A stretch of 64,000 nt of DNA from Aeromicrobium phragmitis (GCF_003674095.1 NZ_RDBF01000001.1:248001-312000); one strand, 5' to 3'; shown: positions 9,768-22,161, numbered from the stretch's first letter. The notes: generated by a model from the sequence alone, not told the origin. Program-made: numbers and translations.

Positions 9768-11786
9768 ACCCAAGCGCCTGAGACCAACAACGCGAGTTCG
9801 TCCGGTCAGCCGCAGTCGTACGACGCCAGCAACATCCAGGTCCTCGAAGGCTTGGAGGCCGTGCGGAAGCGGCCGGGCATGTACATCGGCTCCACCGGCG
9901 AGCGCGGCCTCCACCACCTCGTCTACGAGGTTGTCGACAACTCGGTCGACGAGGCCCTGGCCGGCTACGCCTCCCAGATTCTCGTCGTCCTGCAGGCCGA
10001 CGGTGGTGTCCGCGTCGTCGACGACGGCCGAGGGATCCCGGTCGGTGAGCACCCGGTCGAGAAGATCCCGGCGGTCACCCTCGTTCTCACCTCGCTGCAC
10101 GCCGGCGGCAAGTTCGGCGGCGGCGGATACAAGGTGTCCGGCGGTCTGCATGGCGTCGGCGTCTCGGTCGTCAACGCGCTGAGCACCAAGCTGTACGTCG
10201 ACGTCAAGACGGACGGCTACCGCTGGACGCAGTCGTTCACGTACGGCGAGCCCGATGGCCAGCTCGAGCGGCACGAGGCCACGGACGAGAAGGGCACGAG
10301 CATCACGTTCTACGCCTCGGCCGACATCTTCGAGACCACCACCTACGACTACGAGACGCTCAAGACGCGTTTCCGTGAGATGGCGTTCCTCAACAAGGGG
10401 CTCACCATCACGCTGCGCGATGAGCGCGAGCTGCCCGGTGACGACAACCCCGAGGCCACCGAGGGCACGGCTGACGAGCTCGAGCGCGAGGTCACGTTCC
10501 GCTACGACGGCGGGCTGGTCGACTACGTCGGACACATCAACACCGGCAACCGGCAGCCCATCCATCCCGACGTCATCAGCATCGAGCGTGAGGACGAGGA
10601 GAGCGGGCTGTCGCTCGAGCTGGCGATGCAGTGGAACGCCAGCTTCAGCGAGGCGGTCCACACCTTCGCCAACACCATCAACACTCATGAGGGCGGGACC
10701 CACGAAGAGGGTTTCCGCGCTGCGCTCACCACCACTGTCAACCGCTTCGCCGAGACCAACAACCTGGTCCGGAAGAAGGAAGACCGGCTCACCGGCGACG
10801 ACATCCGCGAGGGTCTCACGGCCATCATCTCGGTCAAGCTCACCGAGCCGCAGTTCGAGGGTCAGACCAAGACCAAGCTCGGCAACACCGAGGCCAAGGG
10901 CTTCGTGCAGCAGGTGCTGAACGACGAACTCAGCGCATGGTTCGAACAGCACCCGAACGAGGGCAAGACGATCGTGCGCAAGGCGATGGATGCCGCCTCG
11001 GCCCGCCTCGCCGCCCGCAAGGCACGCGACCTCGCCCGCAACCGCAAGGGATTCCTCGGCGGTGGCGGCCTGCCCGGCAAGCTCGCCGACTGCTCGAGCC
11101 GCAATCCCGACGAATGCGAGATCTTCATCGTCGAGGGCAACTCCGCGGGTGGATCCGCCAAGGGTGGTCGCGATCCGCGCACGCAGGCGATCCTTCCGCT
11201 GCGCGGCAAGATCCTCAACGTCGAGAAGGCCCGCATCGACAAGATCCTGCAGAACGCCGAAGTGCAGGCCATCATCAGCGCACTCGGCACCGGCGTGCAC
11301 GAGGACTTCGACATCGCCAAGTTGCGGTATCACAAGATCGTCCTCATGGCCGACGCCGACGTGGACGGCCAGCACATCACCACGCTGCTACTGACGCTGC
11401 TGTTCCGCTTCATGAAGCCGCTCATCGATGCCGGGCACGTCTACCTCGCCCAGCCGCCGCTGTACAAGATCAAGTGGACCAACGCTCCCCACGAGCTCGC
11501 CTACTCCGACCGTGAACGCAACGCGCTGCTGGCCGCCGGCGACGAGGCCGGCAAGCGACTCCCCAAGGAGGCGCCGGTGCAGCGCTACAAGGGCCTCGGC
11601 GAGATGAACGACTCCGAATTGTGGGAGACCACGATGGATCCCGAGGGCCGTCTGCTCCGCCAGGTCACTCTGGCCGACGCCGCCGTCGCCGACGAGATCT
11701 TCACCGTGCTCATGGGTGAAGACGTCGAGCAGCGCCGCGGGTTCATCCAGCGCAACGCCAAAGACGTCCGCTTCCTCGACATCTAG
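9765..11786 (+). CDS. gyrB: DNA gyrase subunit B
   Basis: This 673-aa ATPase subunit drives negative supercoiling with GyrA. The GHKL ATPase domain shows [37 protein letters not shown] and [13 protein letters not shown]. The TOPRIM domain has [14 protein letters not shown] (catalytic Glu about 457) and the metal site [11 protein letters not shown]. It ends in the usual [17 protein letters not shown] tail. Length is normal for actinobacterial GyrB. The GTG start lies 6 nt after a TATACT box, suggesting a leaderless transcript. The gap to gyrA contains a palindromic repeat. Confidence 0.98.
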   Translation: MTQAPETNNASSSGQPQSYDASNIQVLEGLEAVRKRPGMYIGSTGERGLHHLVYEVVDNSVDEALAGYASQILVVLQADGGVRVVDDGRGIPVGEHPVEKIPAVTLVLTSLHAGGKFGGGGYKVSGGLHGVGVSVVNALSTKLYVDVKTDGYRWTQSFTYGEPDGQLERHEATDEKGTSITFYASADIFETTTYDYETLKTRFREMAFLNKGLTITLRDERELPGDDNPEATEGTADELEREVTFRYDGGLVDYVGHINTGNRQPIHPDVISIEREDEESGLSLELAMQWNASFSEAVHTFANTINTHEGGTHEEGFRAALTTTVNRFAETNNLVRKKEDRLTGDDIREGLTAIISVKLTEPQFEGQTKTKLGNTEAKGFVQQVLNDELSAWFEQHPNEGKTIVRKAMDAASARLAARKARDLARNRKGFLGGGGLPGKLADCSSRNPDECEIFIVEGNSAGGSAKGGRDPRTQAILPLRGKILNVEKARIDKILQNAEVQAIISALGTGVHEDFDIAKLRYHKIVLMADADVDGQHITTLLLTLLFRFMKPLIDAGHVYLAQPPLYKIKWTNAPHELAYSDRERNALLAAGDEAGKRLPKEAPVQRYKGLGEMNDSELWETTMDPEGRLLRQVTLADAAVADEIFTVLMGEDVEQRRGFIQRNAKDVRFLDI

Positions 11787-11796
11787 CCCGATGTTC

Positions 11797-11842
11797 GGTG
11801 GTCGAGTAGCGGGCGAGGGACCAGCCCGCGTACCGAGACCAC
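11797..11842. repeat. REP-like nested palindrome between gyrB and gyrA
   Basis: Two nested inverted repeats are present: outer GTGGTC (11798-11803) with GACCAC (11837-11842), and inner GCGGGC (11809-11814) with GCCCGC (11824-11829) around a 9-nt loop. The form resembles short intergenic palindromes dispersed in Nocardioidaceae genomes (recalled, not searched). It is the only copy seen in this window. It could form an mRNA hairpin that partly separates gyrB from gyrA expression. Confidence 0.6.
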
Positions 11843-11877
11843 GCGAGACCAGACCACTCGAACGAGGTATGTGACCC

Positions 11878-14419
<2,542 letters not shown>

Positions 14420-14427
<8 letters not shown>

Positions 14428-15358
14428 CAAGCCGCAGGGCGAGCGTCCGGGCCAGGGTGAGGCGCCCACGCAGCAGATGCCGCGTGTGCCGAAGGACGAG
14501 CCGAAGGCGGAGACGCCCGCGACTCAGGAAGCCTCCAAGCCGGGCGCGGAAGCGGCGGAAGCGGCGGACAAGCCCACCAAGGCTGCCAAGCCGGCCAAGG
14601 CTGCGCCGTCGTCGGCGAGCAAGCCCGCGTCGCAGAAGCCCGCGAACCCGAAGTCCGGCGCCGGGTCCTCGCAGGAGCCGAGCGTGTCGGCTCGCCAGCC
14701 GCTGAGTCGTCCCGCAGGCGGCGGGACCTCCGCGACCGGCGGACCGCGCAAGCCGCTCAGCGGACTGAGCAAGGACGAGTACACCCGGACCACCCAGGAG
14801 GGCCCGGACACCACGGCCGTCATTCCGGCGGTCAAGGACGACGGGCCCACTCCTCAGTCCAAGGGCGAGGGGGCGCCGCGCACGACCAAGGCCACCGCAC
14901 CGTCGGCGAAGAAGCCGGCCCCCGCGCCGGTGAAGAGCGAGAGCTCGACGTCGGCCGTGCAGGTCGAGCCCGACGCCGAACCGGCGGGCCCGGGTCGCGC
15001 GTCGCTGCGGCTTCGGTACATCGAGCCGTGGTCGGTCACGCGCCTCGCCTTCGTCGTGTCGGTGGCACTGATGATCGTCGGCGTGGTCGCGGTGTCGGTG
15101 TTCTGGGTCGTGCTGCAGGTCACCGGCGTCTGGTCCGCCCTTAACGACAGCGTCGCCAACATCCTCAGCGACGATGCCGGCGGATTCGACATCACCGAGT
15201 ACTTCGGGTTCGGCCGTCTCATCGGCCTGACGCTCGTGCTGTCCGCCCTGAACGTGGTGTTCATGACCGCGCTCGCCACGATCGCGGCGCATCTGTACAA
15301 CCTCGCCGCCCAGATCCTCGGGGGCATCAAGCTCACCTTCGCCGACGAGCGCAGGTGA
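14420..15358 (+). CDS. DUF3566 membrane protein
   Basis: This 312-aa protein has a long low-complexity N-terminal half (about 1-190) rich in Lys, Pro, Ala and Ser that is probably disordered and cytoplasmic. The DUF3566 domain follows, with transmembrane segments near 210-235 and 275-300 and the family stretch [20 protein letters not shown]. The GTG start at 14420 overlaps the end of gyrA by 8 bp, so it is translationally coupled. The family is conserved after gyrA in actinomycetes; in mycobacteria the corresponding gene is annotated as a membrane protein with a proposed division role. The function here is not established. Confidence 0.88.
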
Positions 15359-15415
15359 GCCGCACCCCCGCCACGACGGCGTGTGGACGCGTACGGTAGA
15401 GTTCATCGCTGTTGC

Positions 15416-15490
15416 GGGCCTATAGCTCAGCTTGGTTAGAGCGCTTCCCTGATAAGGAAGAGGTCGCTGGTTCAAGTCCAGCTAGGCCCA
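15416..15490 (+). tRNA. tRNA-Ile (GAT anticodon)
   Basis: Full cloverleaf: acceptor GGGCCTA pairs with TAGGCCC, the D-arm is AGCTCAG..., the anticodon loop TGATAAG has GAT at 15451-15453, and the T-arm contains GGTTCAAGTCC. The CCA end is not fully encoded (A discriminator then CCG). A TAGAGT -10-like box lies at 15397-15402. Confidence 0.97.
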
Positions 15491-15511
15491 CCGCCCACGA
15501 AGGGAAACGAC

Positions 15512-15622
15512 ATGAAGAAGCTCCTCGTCATCGTCGCCGCGGGTGCCGGCGTGTTCGCTCTTCTGCGTCGCCGCTCGGCACAGCAGGACCCCTGGGCGCA
15601 GGCCAGCGATCGGGTGGTCTGA
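15512..15622 (+). CDS. DLW-39 family small protein
   Basis: This 36-aa protein begins MKKLLVIVAAGAGVFALL, a basic start with one hydrophobic helix (residues 4-18), followed by RRRS and an acidic C-terminal part containing DPWAQASD. A Shine-Dalgarno AGGGA sits about 8 nt before the ATG. Small proteins of this kind (DLW-39 family, named for a Asp-Leu-Trp motif) are conserved between tRNA-Ile and tRNA-Ala near oriC in actinomycetes. Here the motif reads DPW, so assignment rests on position, length and overall pattern. No function is known. Confidence 0.8.
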   Translation: MKKLLVIVAAGAGVFALLRRRSAQQDPWAQASDRVV

Positions 15623-15631
15623 TCCAATCTT

Positions 15632-15707
15632 GGGGCTGTGGCGCAATTGGTAGCGCACCTGCTTTGCAAGCAGGGGGTTAGGGGTTCGAGTCCCCTCAGC
15701 TCCACCA
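15632..15707 (+). tRNA. tRNA-Ala (TGC anticodon)
   Basis: The acceptor GGGGCTG pairs with CAGCTCC (one G-U). The anticodon loop TTTGCAA has TGC at 15665-15667 between CCTGC and GCAGG, and the T-arm has GGTTCGAGTCC. CCA is encoded at 15705-15707. The gene lies 9 bp after the DLW-39 stop. About 100 bp without a recognisable feature follow. Confidence 0.97.
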
Positions 15708-15811
15708 CGCGGCGATCTTCCTCCTGAGGGCGTCCATCCCGATTGCTTGCGCCAGACGATCGGCGGCCCCTGGGCCACAAAAGGTATGACGTCGGGCAGT
15801 GTCACTCGCTC

Positions 15812-16201
15812 TCAGACCGTCTTCTCCGCGCACGTGATGCAGGTTTGCGCCGCGGGCCGAGCCCGGAGACGTTCGCGGGAGATGGGTTCGCCGCAGTACT
15901 CGCAGCGACCGTACGAATCTTCGTCGATCTTCCTCAAGGCCGCCTCCACATCAGCGAGATGCCGCACGGCCGCCCCGAGAAGTGCGCTCGTCTGTGAGCG
16001 TTCGAAGGCGATCGTCGTTCCCTCCGGATCGTGCTCGTCGTCGGTCGCGCTGAGCTCGGAGTCCTCGACGATCGAGGTGAAGTCCCGCCCGAGGGCGCGG
16101 ATACGGGCGGTGGTTCGCTCGTGATCGACGAGGAGGATCGCCCGCGCGTCGTCGAACTCGACGAACGAATCCTGATCCCGCTCCGGGGTTTTTCCGTCCA
16201 T
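15812..16201 (-). CDS. TraR/DksA-type zinc-finger protein
   Basis: This 129-aa protein has an N-terminal helical, charged region and a C-terminal DksA/TraR C4 zinc finger (Cys100, 103, 121 and 124; CEYCGEPI to TCITC). The E. coli relatives bind the RNA polymerase secondary channel. Actinobacterial members may be related to the RNA-polymerase-binding protein family; the role here is inferred only from the fold. The start at 16201 has GGTGAG upstream. It is divergent from the following GNAT gene. Confidence 0.82.
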   Translation of the reverse strand: MDGKTPERDQDSFVEFDDARAILLVDHERTTARIRALGRDFTSIVEDSELSATDDEHDPEGTTIAFERSQTSALLGAAVRHLADVEAALRKIDEDSYGRCEYCGEPISRERLRARPAAQTCITCAEKTV

Positions 16202-16385
16202 CGCGTCTCACCTTTCGTGGCTCCTAGCCCGTCCACCGTGCGACGTCGGTGTGAGGATCGGTCGAAGTCGATCCCGCTGCGGTGCTCGTGACGCCGAGGT
16301 ATATCGTCTCGCGAATGCACGTCAGCACGCAGCAAGCGGGGGATGGTCGGAGCATGTCGTTGGCTCCTCGACGGTTGGGGATTCG

Positions 16386-16955
16386 ATGACGTCCGTCCGC
16401 GAAGCCGTCGTCGGCGATCTCGACGCGGCGGCACGTACCCTGGCGGCGGCCTTCCACGGTTACCCGTGGACCGATTGGATCCTCCCCCCGGACGATCACG
16501 ACGAACGCCTGCGTGAGGTGCAGCACCTCTACCTCGCGCACCTGGCGATGCCGCACGGTCTCGTCATGGTGACCGGCGATCTGGCGGCCGTCGCCGCGTT
16601 CGTCCCGCCCGGTGCTTCCCTTCCCGGTGAGGCGGAGCGGCGCGTCGTCGAACTCCACGGCGACCGCATCGCCCGACTCGCCTCGGTAGAGCTCCGTGCT
16701 CCGGCCGACCCCGGAGCCTGGACGCTCGCGACCGTTGGTGTGCGTCCCGACCAGCAGGGCCGTGGACTCGGCAGCGCCGTCTTGCGCGCCGCCCTCGATC
16801 TCCTCGACCAACGCGTCCGCGTTGGCATGCACCTGGAGACGTCGGATCCGCGCAACGTCACTCTGTACGAGCGCCACGGGTTCGTCACGTCGGCGGTGAC
16901 AACGATCCAGGATGGGCCGACCGTCTGGAGCATGGAGCGTCCCCGTCCGGCCTAG
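16386..16955 (+). CDS. GNAT-family N-acetyltransferase
   Basis: This 189-aa protein has the acetyl-CoA binding pattern LATVGVRPDQQGRGLGSAVL (motif A, Q/RxxGxG/A) followed by NVTLYERHGF (motif B). The substrate is unknown. The ATG at 16386 is chosen over an in-frame start 45 codons upstream because conserved GNAT sequence begins there (REAVVGDLDAAARTL) and GGGGA precedes it. The 3' end overlaps the convergent BenE gene by 4 bp, so both probably read through each other's ends. Confidence 0.85.
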   Translation: MTSVREAVVGDLDAAARTLAAAFHGYPWTDWILPPDDHDERLREVQHLYLAHLAMPHGLVMVTGDLAAVAAFVPPGASLPGEAERRVVELHGDRIARLASVELRAPADPGAWTLATVGVRPDQQGRGLGSAVLRAALDLLDQRVRVGMHLETSDPRNVTLYERHGFVTSAVTTIQDGPTVWSMERPRPA

Positions 16956-18145
16956 CGTGCTCGAACTGTCCTTCGCAGCACCAGGTGCGCGATCACACCG
17001 GCCACCAAGGCCCAGAACGCTGCGCCGATCCCCCATACGCTGATGCCGGAGGCAGCGACCAGGAAAGTCACGATCGCCGGCTCGGCGCGATCGGCTGCCG
17101 TGAGCGCCGCCCGCAGCGAGCCCGCCAGCGTGGTGAGCAACGCGAGGCCGGCGGCGGCCGCGACGAGGCCGGGGGGCGCCGCGACGACCACCGCCGTGAG
17201 CAGTGCCGCCAGCGGGGCGATGACGACGTACGTGGTCCCGGTCGTCACGGCGGCGACCCAGCGCTTCGACGGGTCCGGTCCTGCTTCTGGGGAGGCCGAA
17301 AGCGCGGCGCTGATCGCGGCGAGGTTGATGGCATGGCCGCCGGCGGGCGCTCCGCCGATCGTTCCCACCCCGGTCACCAGCATCGCGGCTCGCCACGGCG
17401 GCCGGTAGCCGAAGCTGGTCAGCACGGCGGCGCCAGGGACGTTCTGAGCCGCCATGGTGACGAGATAGAGCGGGACCGCGAGGCCGACGACCGCGCCGAT
17501 CGAGAAGGTGGGCATGGTCCACGCCAGGCCCGGCCATACGGCCCCAGAACGATCGTCGCCGGCCAGCACGGCGAGAGTGAGCGCGACGACGAGCGCGGCG
17601 GGAGAGGCCCAGCGCGGGGCGAGCGCCGCGAGGAGGAGCCACGTGAGCACCACCGGCGCCAGGAGTAGCGGGCGCTCGGCGGTGGCGGTGACGGGAGCAA
17701 GGCACAGCGGGACGAGGACACCGGCTAGCATCGCCTGGGCGATCGAGGTGGGGATGGCGCGAACGAGATCGGCGAGCTGTTTGATGGCGGCGGTCGCGAC
17801 GACCAGCAGGCCGACGACGAGGAAGGCGCCGACCGCCGCGGGCCACCCGCCGTCCACCATTCCCGTGGTGGCGAGGAGCGCCGCTCCGGGTGTCGACCAG
17901 GCCAGGGTGACCGGCACCCGATACCGCAGCGCCAGCAGGATCGTCCCGAGCCCCTGAGTCACGCAGAGGATCAGCAGACCGGACGCCGCCTGCGACGCGG
18001 AGGCGCCGACGGCGTCGAGGCCGGCGAGTACCACGGCGAAGGAACTGGTGAAGCCGACGGCGGCGGTGACCAGCCCGGCGACGATCGCCGCCCTTCTCTC
18101 CTCCTGCACATCCGGAGCGTAGCGGTCCGACATCGCCCTGGACAC
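16952..18145 (-). CDS. benE: BenE-family benzoate/H+ symporter
   Basis: This 397-aa membrane protein with about 12 hydrophobic segments matches the BenE pattern: FTSSFAVVLAGLDAVGAS near the N-terminus, LAWSTPGAALL, and VPLYLVTMAAQNVPG with GGAPAGGHAINLAAISAAL in the second half. BenE proteins import benzoate-like aromatic acids with protons, but no aromatic catabolic genes flank it, so the substrate is uncertain. A downstream start (MSDRY, four codons in) is possible. A hairpin separates it from the YtxH gene upstream. Confidence 0.85.
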   Translation of the reverse strand: MSRAMSDRYAPDVQEERRAAIVAGLVTAAVGFTSSFAVVLAGLDAVGASASQAASGLLILCVTQGLGTILLALRYRVPVTLAWSTPGAALLATTGMVDGGWPAAVGAFLVVGLLVVATAAIKQLADLVRAIPTSIAQAMLAGVLVPLCLAPVTATAERPLLLAPVVLTWLLLAALAPRWASPAALVVALTLAVLAGDDRSGAVWPGLAWTMPTFSIGAVVGLAVPLYLVTMAAQNVPGAAVLTSFGYRPPWRAAMLVTGVGTIGGAPAGGHAINLAAISAALSASPEAGPDPSKRWVAAVTTGTTYVVIAPLAALLTAVVVAAPPGLVAAAAGLALLTTLAGSLRAALTAADRAEPAIVTFLVAASGISVWGIGAAFWALVAGVIAHLVLRRTVRAR

Positions 18146-18149
18146 AAGA

Positions 18150-18193
18150 ACGTCATACGCCCGGCGGCCTCCAGGCCACCGGGCGTATGACGT
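18150..18193 (-). terminator. hairpin terminator downstream of the YtxH gene
   Basis: A perfect 15-bp inverted repeat, ACGTCATACGCCCGG / CCGGGCGTATGACGT (18150-18164 and 18179-18193), contains an inner GGCCT/AGGCC stem. It starts 10 bp past the stop of the minus-strand YtxH gene and just before benE. Confidence 0.8.
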
Positions 18194-18203
18194 CAGGAAC
18201 CGG

Positions 18204-18806
18204 TCAGCTCGTCGAGCCGGGGCGCGGCTCGTCGATCACCGTCTCCTCGAGTTGTTCGTCGATCGCGTCCTTGGTGTAGGCCGCGGAGGCATCGCCGCGA
18301 GCCGACTGTGACTGCGCGGCCTCGGCGAGATCCTCGGCTGCGGTCTGCGCTTCGTTCGCGCTCTGCGCTGCCTCCGCACCGTCGACCTCACCGAACGCCG
18401 CTTCGGCATCGGCGCGGGCAGAATCGGCCTGAGCCTCGGCTGCGAGGTCATCGGAGCGGTTCCAGGTCTCGTTGGCCTTGGCTGCGTCCGCATCCCCCGC
18501 GTCCCCGGGATCCTCCGAGGCGAAGTCAGCCGCGCTCTTGACCTTGGACGTCATCGCGCTCGCCGCATCGTTCGCGGTCTCGGCGACCTTGCCGCTCACG
18601 TCGCTGGCCACGTCGGCAGCCTTGTGACCGGCGTCCGAGGCAGCATCACGGGCGGCGCTCTGCACGGTGTCGACCGTGCTCTGCACCGGCTCAGAGCTCC
18701 ACAGCTTCTCGGCCTGGGCCTTGATCTGCTCGTAGCGCTCCCGGCCGGCCTTCGTGCCGAGGACGTAGCCGACGGCAGCCGCCGCCAGCAGGGTCAGCTT
18801 CTTCAC
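18204..18806 (-). CDS. YtxH-domain, Ala-rich coiled protein
   Basis: This 200-aa protein starts with one short membrane helix and the YtxH-type pattern AAAAVGYVLGTKAGRERYEQI, followed by a long helical, Ala/Asp/Glu-rich region with repeating AADVASDVSGKVAETAND-like heptads. It ends in an acidic tail. The GTG start has AAGGAG 8 nt upstream. Such proteins are found in many actinomycetes and some are stress-induced; there is no defined function. The hairpin after its stop suggests a single-gene transcript. Confidence 0.78.
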   Translation of the reverse strand: MKKLTLLAAAAVGYVLGTKAGRERYEQIKAQAEKLWSSEPVQSTVDTVQSAARDAASDAGHKAADVASDVSGKVAETANDAASAMTSKVKSAADFASEDPGDAGDADAAKANETWNRSDDLAAEAQADSARADAEAAFGEVDGAEAAQSANEAQTAAEDLAEAAQSQSARGDASAAYTKDAIDEQLEETVIDEPRPGSTS

Positions 18807-18863
18807 GGTCGTTCACTCCTTCGGATGGACAGGTTTCCATTCTGGCGCGCCTCACCGGAATCC

Positions 18864-19724
18864 TCATGTCGAGACCGGCGGCGGTGACATCGCCCAGCGG
18901 ATGCCGCTCGTGACCGTGAGGCCCGCGGCGCGAACGGCCGTCGCTTCGACGCCCGGCAGCCACGGAAGGCGCAACGGCCAGCGGGCCCAGCGTGGCAGGA
19001 GACCGATCGCGGCCGCGCTGAGGAGCCCGTAGGGAGCCCGCACGGCGATCGGCACGGGTGGATGGACGATCAGGAACCGTGCGGCGGCGCGGGCGGCCGC
19101 GGTCGAGGCGAGTTCAGGCCGATACGACGCGAGGACCGCGTCGAGTTCGCCGACGGTGCGCGGCACGTCCTCGGCTCCGAGCAGCTCTGCCGTGACGGCC
19201 GCCTGGGCCACATACGTGTCGCGTTCGGCCGGTGTCAGTGGCCGGGACCCGTATCGATCATGGGCCCGTAGGAACGAATCGACTTCGGCGACGTGGACCC
19301 ACCGCAGCAGATGAGGGTCGCTGGCCTCGTATGGTCGTCCGTCCGGCGTCGTCCCGCTGATGTGGGCGTGCACGGCACGCACGATCGCGATGGCACGATC
19401 AGCCTGGTCGATCGGCGCGAAGGTCGTCTCGGCGAGGAAGCCGCTCGTGCGGTGCAACCGACCCCACGGATCTCCACGGAAGCCTGAATGCTGATCGACG
19501 GCGGCCATCGCCAGCGGGTGGAGCGACTGCAGCAGGAGCGCCCGAATGCCGCCGACGAACATCGACGCGTCACTGTGCACGCGCCAGATCGGGTCGGCGG
19601 GACCGAAACGGCGCGGTCCCGCCGACCCGTGGATGCGGTCGCGGCGAGCCGGGCCCTCGTCACCGGCGACGCGCGCGAAGATCGCGGCACCGACGCGGGA
19701 CCGCACGGCTTCGAGGGCGTTCAT
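18864..19724 (-). CDS. MpaB-like oxygenase (DUF2236)
   Basis: This 286-aa protein has the DUF2236 pattern [36 protein letters not shown], and [18 protein letters not shown], whose conserved His and Asp/Glu residues are proposed metal or heme ligands in the family (latex-clearing protein and MpaB relatives). The substrate is unknown. The ATG follows TATGCT and 6 nt on the minus strand with no Shine-Dalgarno, suggesting a leaderless transcript. It is divergent from glyA, only 44 bp away. Confidence 0.84.
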   Translation of the reverse strand: MNALEAVRSRVGAAIFARVAGDEGPARRDRIHGSAGPRRFGPADPIWRVHSDASMFVGGIRALLLQSLHPLAMAAVDQHSGFRGDPWGRLHRTSGFLAETTFAPIDQADRAIAIVRAVHAHISGTTPDGRPYEASDPHLLRWVHVAEVDSFLRAHDRYGSRPLTPAERDTYVAQAAVTAELLGAEDVPRTVGELDAVLASYRPELASTAAARAAARFLIVHPPVPIAVRAPYGLLSAAAIGLLPRWARWPLRLPWLPGVEATAVRAAGLTVTSGIRWAMSPPPVST

Positions 19725-19768
19725 GTCCCGAGCATAGGCGGCATTTCCTGGCCGGATACCCTTCTGAT

Positions 19769-21046
19769 ATGAGCCATGACGCGCACCTCGTCGATTACGA
19801 TCCCGAGATCGCCTCGCTGCTGGACGCCGAGCTGAAGCGTCAGCAGAGCACTCTCGAGATGATCGCCTCGGAGAACTTCGCCCCCGTTGCCGCCCTCGAG
19901 GCGCAGGGCAGCGTGCTCACCAACAAGTACGCCGAGGGTTACCCCGGTAAGCGCTACTACGGCGGATGCGAGTTCGTCGACGAGGTCGAGCAGATCGCGA
20001 TCGACCGGCTCAAGCAGCTCTTCGACGCCCAGTACGCCAACGTCCAGCCGCACTCGGGCGCGTCGGCCAACGCCGCGGCCCTCCACGCGCTCGCGAGCGC
20101 CGGCGACACGATCCTCGGCCTCGATCTGGCCAACGGCGGCCACCTCACGCACGGCATGAAGCTCAACTTCTCCGGCCGCCTCTACAACGTCGTGCCGTAC
20201 CACGTCGTGCCTGAGACCGGACTCGTCGACATGGACGAGGTGCGCTCACTGGCTCTCGAGCACCGCCCGCGCGTCATCATCGCCGGCTGGTCGGCCTACC
20301 CGCGCCAGCTCGACTTCGCCGCGTTCCGCGCGATCGCCGACGAGGTCGGCGCCAAGCTGTGGGTCGACATGGCGCACTTCGCCGGACTCGTCGCAGCCGG
20401 GCTCCACCCGAGCCCGCTGCCGCACGCACATCTGGTGACCACCACGACGCACAAGACGCTCGGCGGCCCCCGCGGCGGCGCCATCCTCACCAACGACGAG
20501 GACGTCGCCAAGAAGATGCGGTCGGCGGTCTTCCCCGGCCAGCAGGGCGGCCCCCTCGAGCACGTCATCGCGGCCAAGGCCGTCGCGTTCAAGATGGCGC
20601 TCGAGCCGGAGTTCAAGGACCGGCAGGAGCGCACCCTCGAGGGTGCCCGGATCCTCGCTGAGCGTCTCCTCGCTGACGACGCCAAGGCCGCCGGTATCCA
20701 GGTACTCAGCGGTGGCACCGATGTGCACCTCGTGCTCGTCGACCTGCGCAACTCCGAGCTGGACGGACAGCAGGCCGAAGACCGCCTCGACGAGGTGGGC
20801 ATCACGGTCAACCGCAACGCCGTCCCGAATGACCCGCGGCCCCCGATGGTGACGTCGGGCCTGCGCATCGGCACGCCGGCGCTCGCCACGCGTGGCTTCG
20901 GCGCCGAGGAGTTCACCGAGGTCGCCGACATCATCGCGGCGGCGCTTCAGCCCGGTGACGTGGATGTCGAGGGACTCCGTCGGCGCACCGCCGCATTGGC
21001 CGACCGCTTCCCCCTCTACCCGGGTCTCAAGCCGTTCACCGCCTGA
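19769..21046 (+). CDS. glyA: serine hydroxymethyltransferase
   Basis: This 425-aa PLP enzyme converts serine and tetrahydrofolate to glycine and methylene-tetrahydrofolate. Family motifs include [32 protein letters not shown], the PLP lysine K229 in [14 protein letters not shown], and the C-terminal [16 protein letters not shown]. The ATG at 19769 lies exactly 6 nt after TACCCT, suggesting a leaderless transcript. No glycine riboswitch was seen in the 44-bp upstream gap. SURF1 follows after 3 bp. Confidence 0.97.
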   Translation: MSHDAHLVDYDPEIASLLDAELKRQQSTLEMIASENFAPVAALEAQGSVLTNKYAEGYPGKRYYGGCEFVDEVEQIAIDRLKQLFDAQYANVQPHSGASANAAALHALASAGDTILGLDLANGGHLTHGMKLNFSGRLYNVVPYHVVPETGLVDMDEVRSLALEHRPRVIIAGWSAYPRQLDFAAFRAIADEVGAKLWVDMAHFAGLVAAGLHPSPLPHAHLVTTTTHKTLGGPRGGAILTNDEDVAKKMRSAVFPGQQGGPLEHVIAAKAVAFKMALEPEFKDRQERTLEGARILAERLLADDAKAAGIQVLSGGTDVHLVLVDLRNSELDGQQAEDRLDEVGITVNRNAVPNDPRPPMVTSGLRIGTPALATRGFGAEEFTEVADIIAAALQPGDVDVEGLRRRTAALADRFPLYPGLKPFTA

Positions 21047-21049
21047 CCC

Positions 21050-21823
21050 TTGGCCGCCGACCGTCCCCCTTCGACCCTCCGGCTGTGGCTGCGGCCGTCG
21101 ATGCTGGGTATGCACGCCTTCGCGATCGTGGCCTTCGTGGTCTGTCTGGTCGCGGGCGCGTGGCAGTTGGGTGTCTACGACGCTCGGCAGGAGAGTGAGC
21201 GCGCGGACCGGCAGGAGGTGCCCACGAAGCCGCTCGACGAGGTCTGGGGTCCGGACGAGATCTTCACGGCGCGCCAGCAGATGCGGCCGGTGACCATCAC
21301 CGGTGAGTTCCGCCCCGCCGAGGAACAACTGTGGGTGACCGGTCAGGAGCACGCGGATGCCGGAGTCGGTGCCTGGCTCGTCGCGCCGGTCATGGTCGAC
21401 GGATCGGCACTGTTGGTCGTGCGGGGGTGGGCACCGGAGCCCGAGGGATTCCCCGAAGTGCCGAGCGGCGCCGTGACTTTCGACGGAGTGCTGCAGCCCT
21501 CGGATGAAGCGGCCGGCCGGTTCGATCCGGACAGTCGCACGATCGGTTCGGTGCGGATTCCTACGCTCATCAACGAGCTGCCCTTCGACCTGTGGTCCGG
21601 GTACGCGCTCGCCGACGACGACTCGGTCGTACCTCCAGGGCTGCGTGCCCCGAATCTGCCGGAGCCCGACGTCTCGTGGACCGCCGGCGGCCAGAATCTC
21701 GGCTACAGCCTGCAGTGGTGGGCGTTCGGGGCGTTCGTCGTCTTCATGTGGTGGCGGATGGGCCGCGAGTCGGTGGAAACGGCGCGAGAACGGTTGGACC
21801 GCGGCGATACCCTGGCGTCGTGA
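21050..21823 (+). CDS. SURF1-family cytochrome oxidase assembly protein
   Basis: This 257-aa protein has a transmembrane helix near residues 17-40 (FAIVAFVVCLVAGAWQLGVYD) and another near 222-240 (LQWWAFGAFVVFMWW). Between them is an extracytoplasmic domain containing PVTITGEF, LLVVRGWAP and the C-terminal NLGYSLQWWAF typical of SURF1 (Shy1). It assists heme a insertion into cytochrome oxidase. A TTG at 21050, 3 bp after glyA, gives the full frame; an ATG at 21101 would shorten the N-terminus by 17 residues and is possible. Confidence 0.85.
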   Translation: MAADRPPSTLRLWLRPSMLGMHAFAIVAFVVCLVAGAWQLGVYDARQESERADRQEVPTKPLDEVWGPDEIFTARQQMRPVTITGEFRPAEEQLWVTGQEHADAGVGAWLVAPVMVDGSALLVVRGWAPEPEGFPEVPSGAVTFDGVLQPSDEAAGRFDPDSRTIGSVRIPTLINELPFDLWSGYALADDDSVVPPGLRAPNLPEPDVSWTAGGQNLGYSLQWWAFGAFVVFMWWRMGRESVETARERLDRGDTLAS

Positions 21824-22161
21824 ACGACCGGCTCTTGCGCGCGTATCAAGTCATGGCCACGATCGTCGGCCTCAATCTTCTCGTCGTGATGGCCGGTTTC
21901 CTCGGCAAGCTGCTCACCGATCCGGGCTCGTTCTGGCACCGTCACCAGGACACGTTCCTCATCATCGACCAGGTTCACGGCTTGCTGTTCATCGTGCTCG
22001 TCGTCCTCGTCGCCAAGCTGACGCTGCGCCAGAAGTGGAGCTGGGGCTACATGGTGAGCATCCTGCTGTTCGCCTGCATCCCGCTCGTCTCGTTCTGGTC
22101 CGAGCGCCGCACCACGCACCGCGTCCAGCGCGAGGCGACCCCCGCCCCCGCTGCGGTCTGA
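21820..22161 (+). CDS. DUF3817 small membrane protein
   Basis: This 113-aa protein has three transmembrane segments. It starts RLLRAYQVMATIVGLNLLVVM, contains IDQVHGLLFIVLVV, and a WSWGYM to FWSERRTTHRV end, the DUF3817 pattern found next to SURF1 in many actinomycetes. The GTG at 21820 overlaps the SURF1 stop (GTGA) and also lies 6 nt after TACCCT (21808-21813), so it could be translated both by coupling and from its own leaderless mRNA. The function is unknown. Confidence 0.8.
   Translation: MNDRLLRAYQVMATIVGLNLLVVMAGFLGKLLTDPGSFWHRHQDTFLIIDQVHGLLFIVLVVLVAKLTLRQKWSWGYMVSILLFACIPLVSFWSERRTTHRVQREATPAPAAV

Noticed and set aside
19725-19768. Glycine riboswitch upstream of glyA
   Set aside because: The whole gap to the divergent gene is 44 bp and the glyA transcript appears leaderless, leaving no room for an aptamer.
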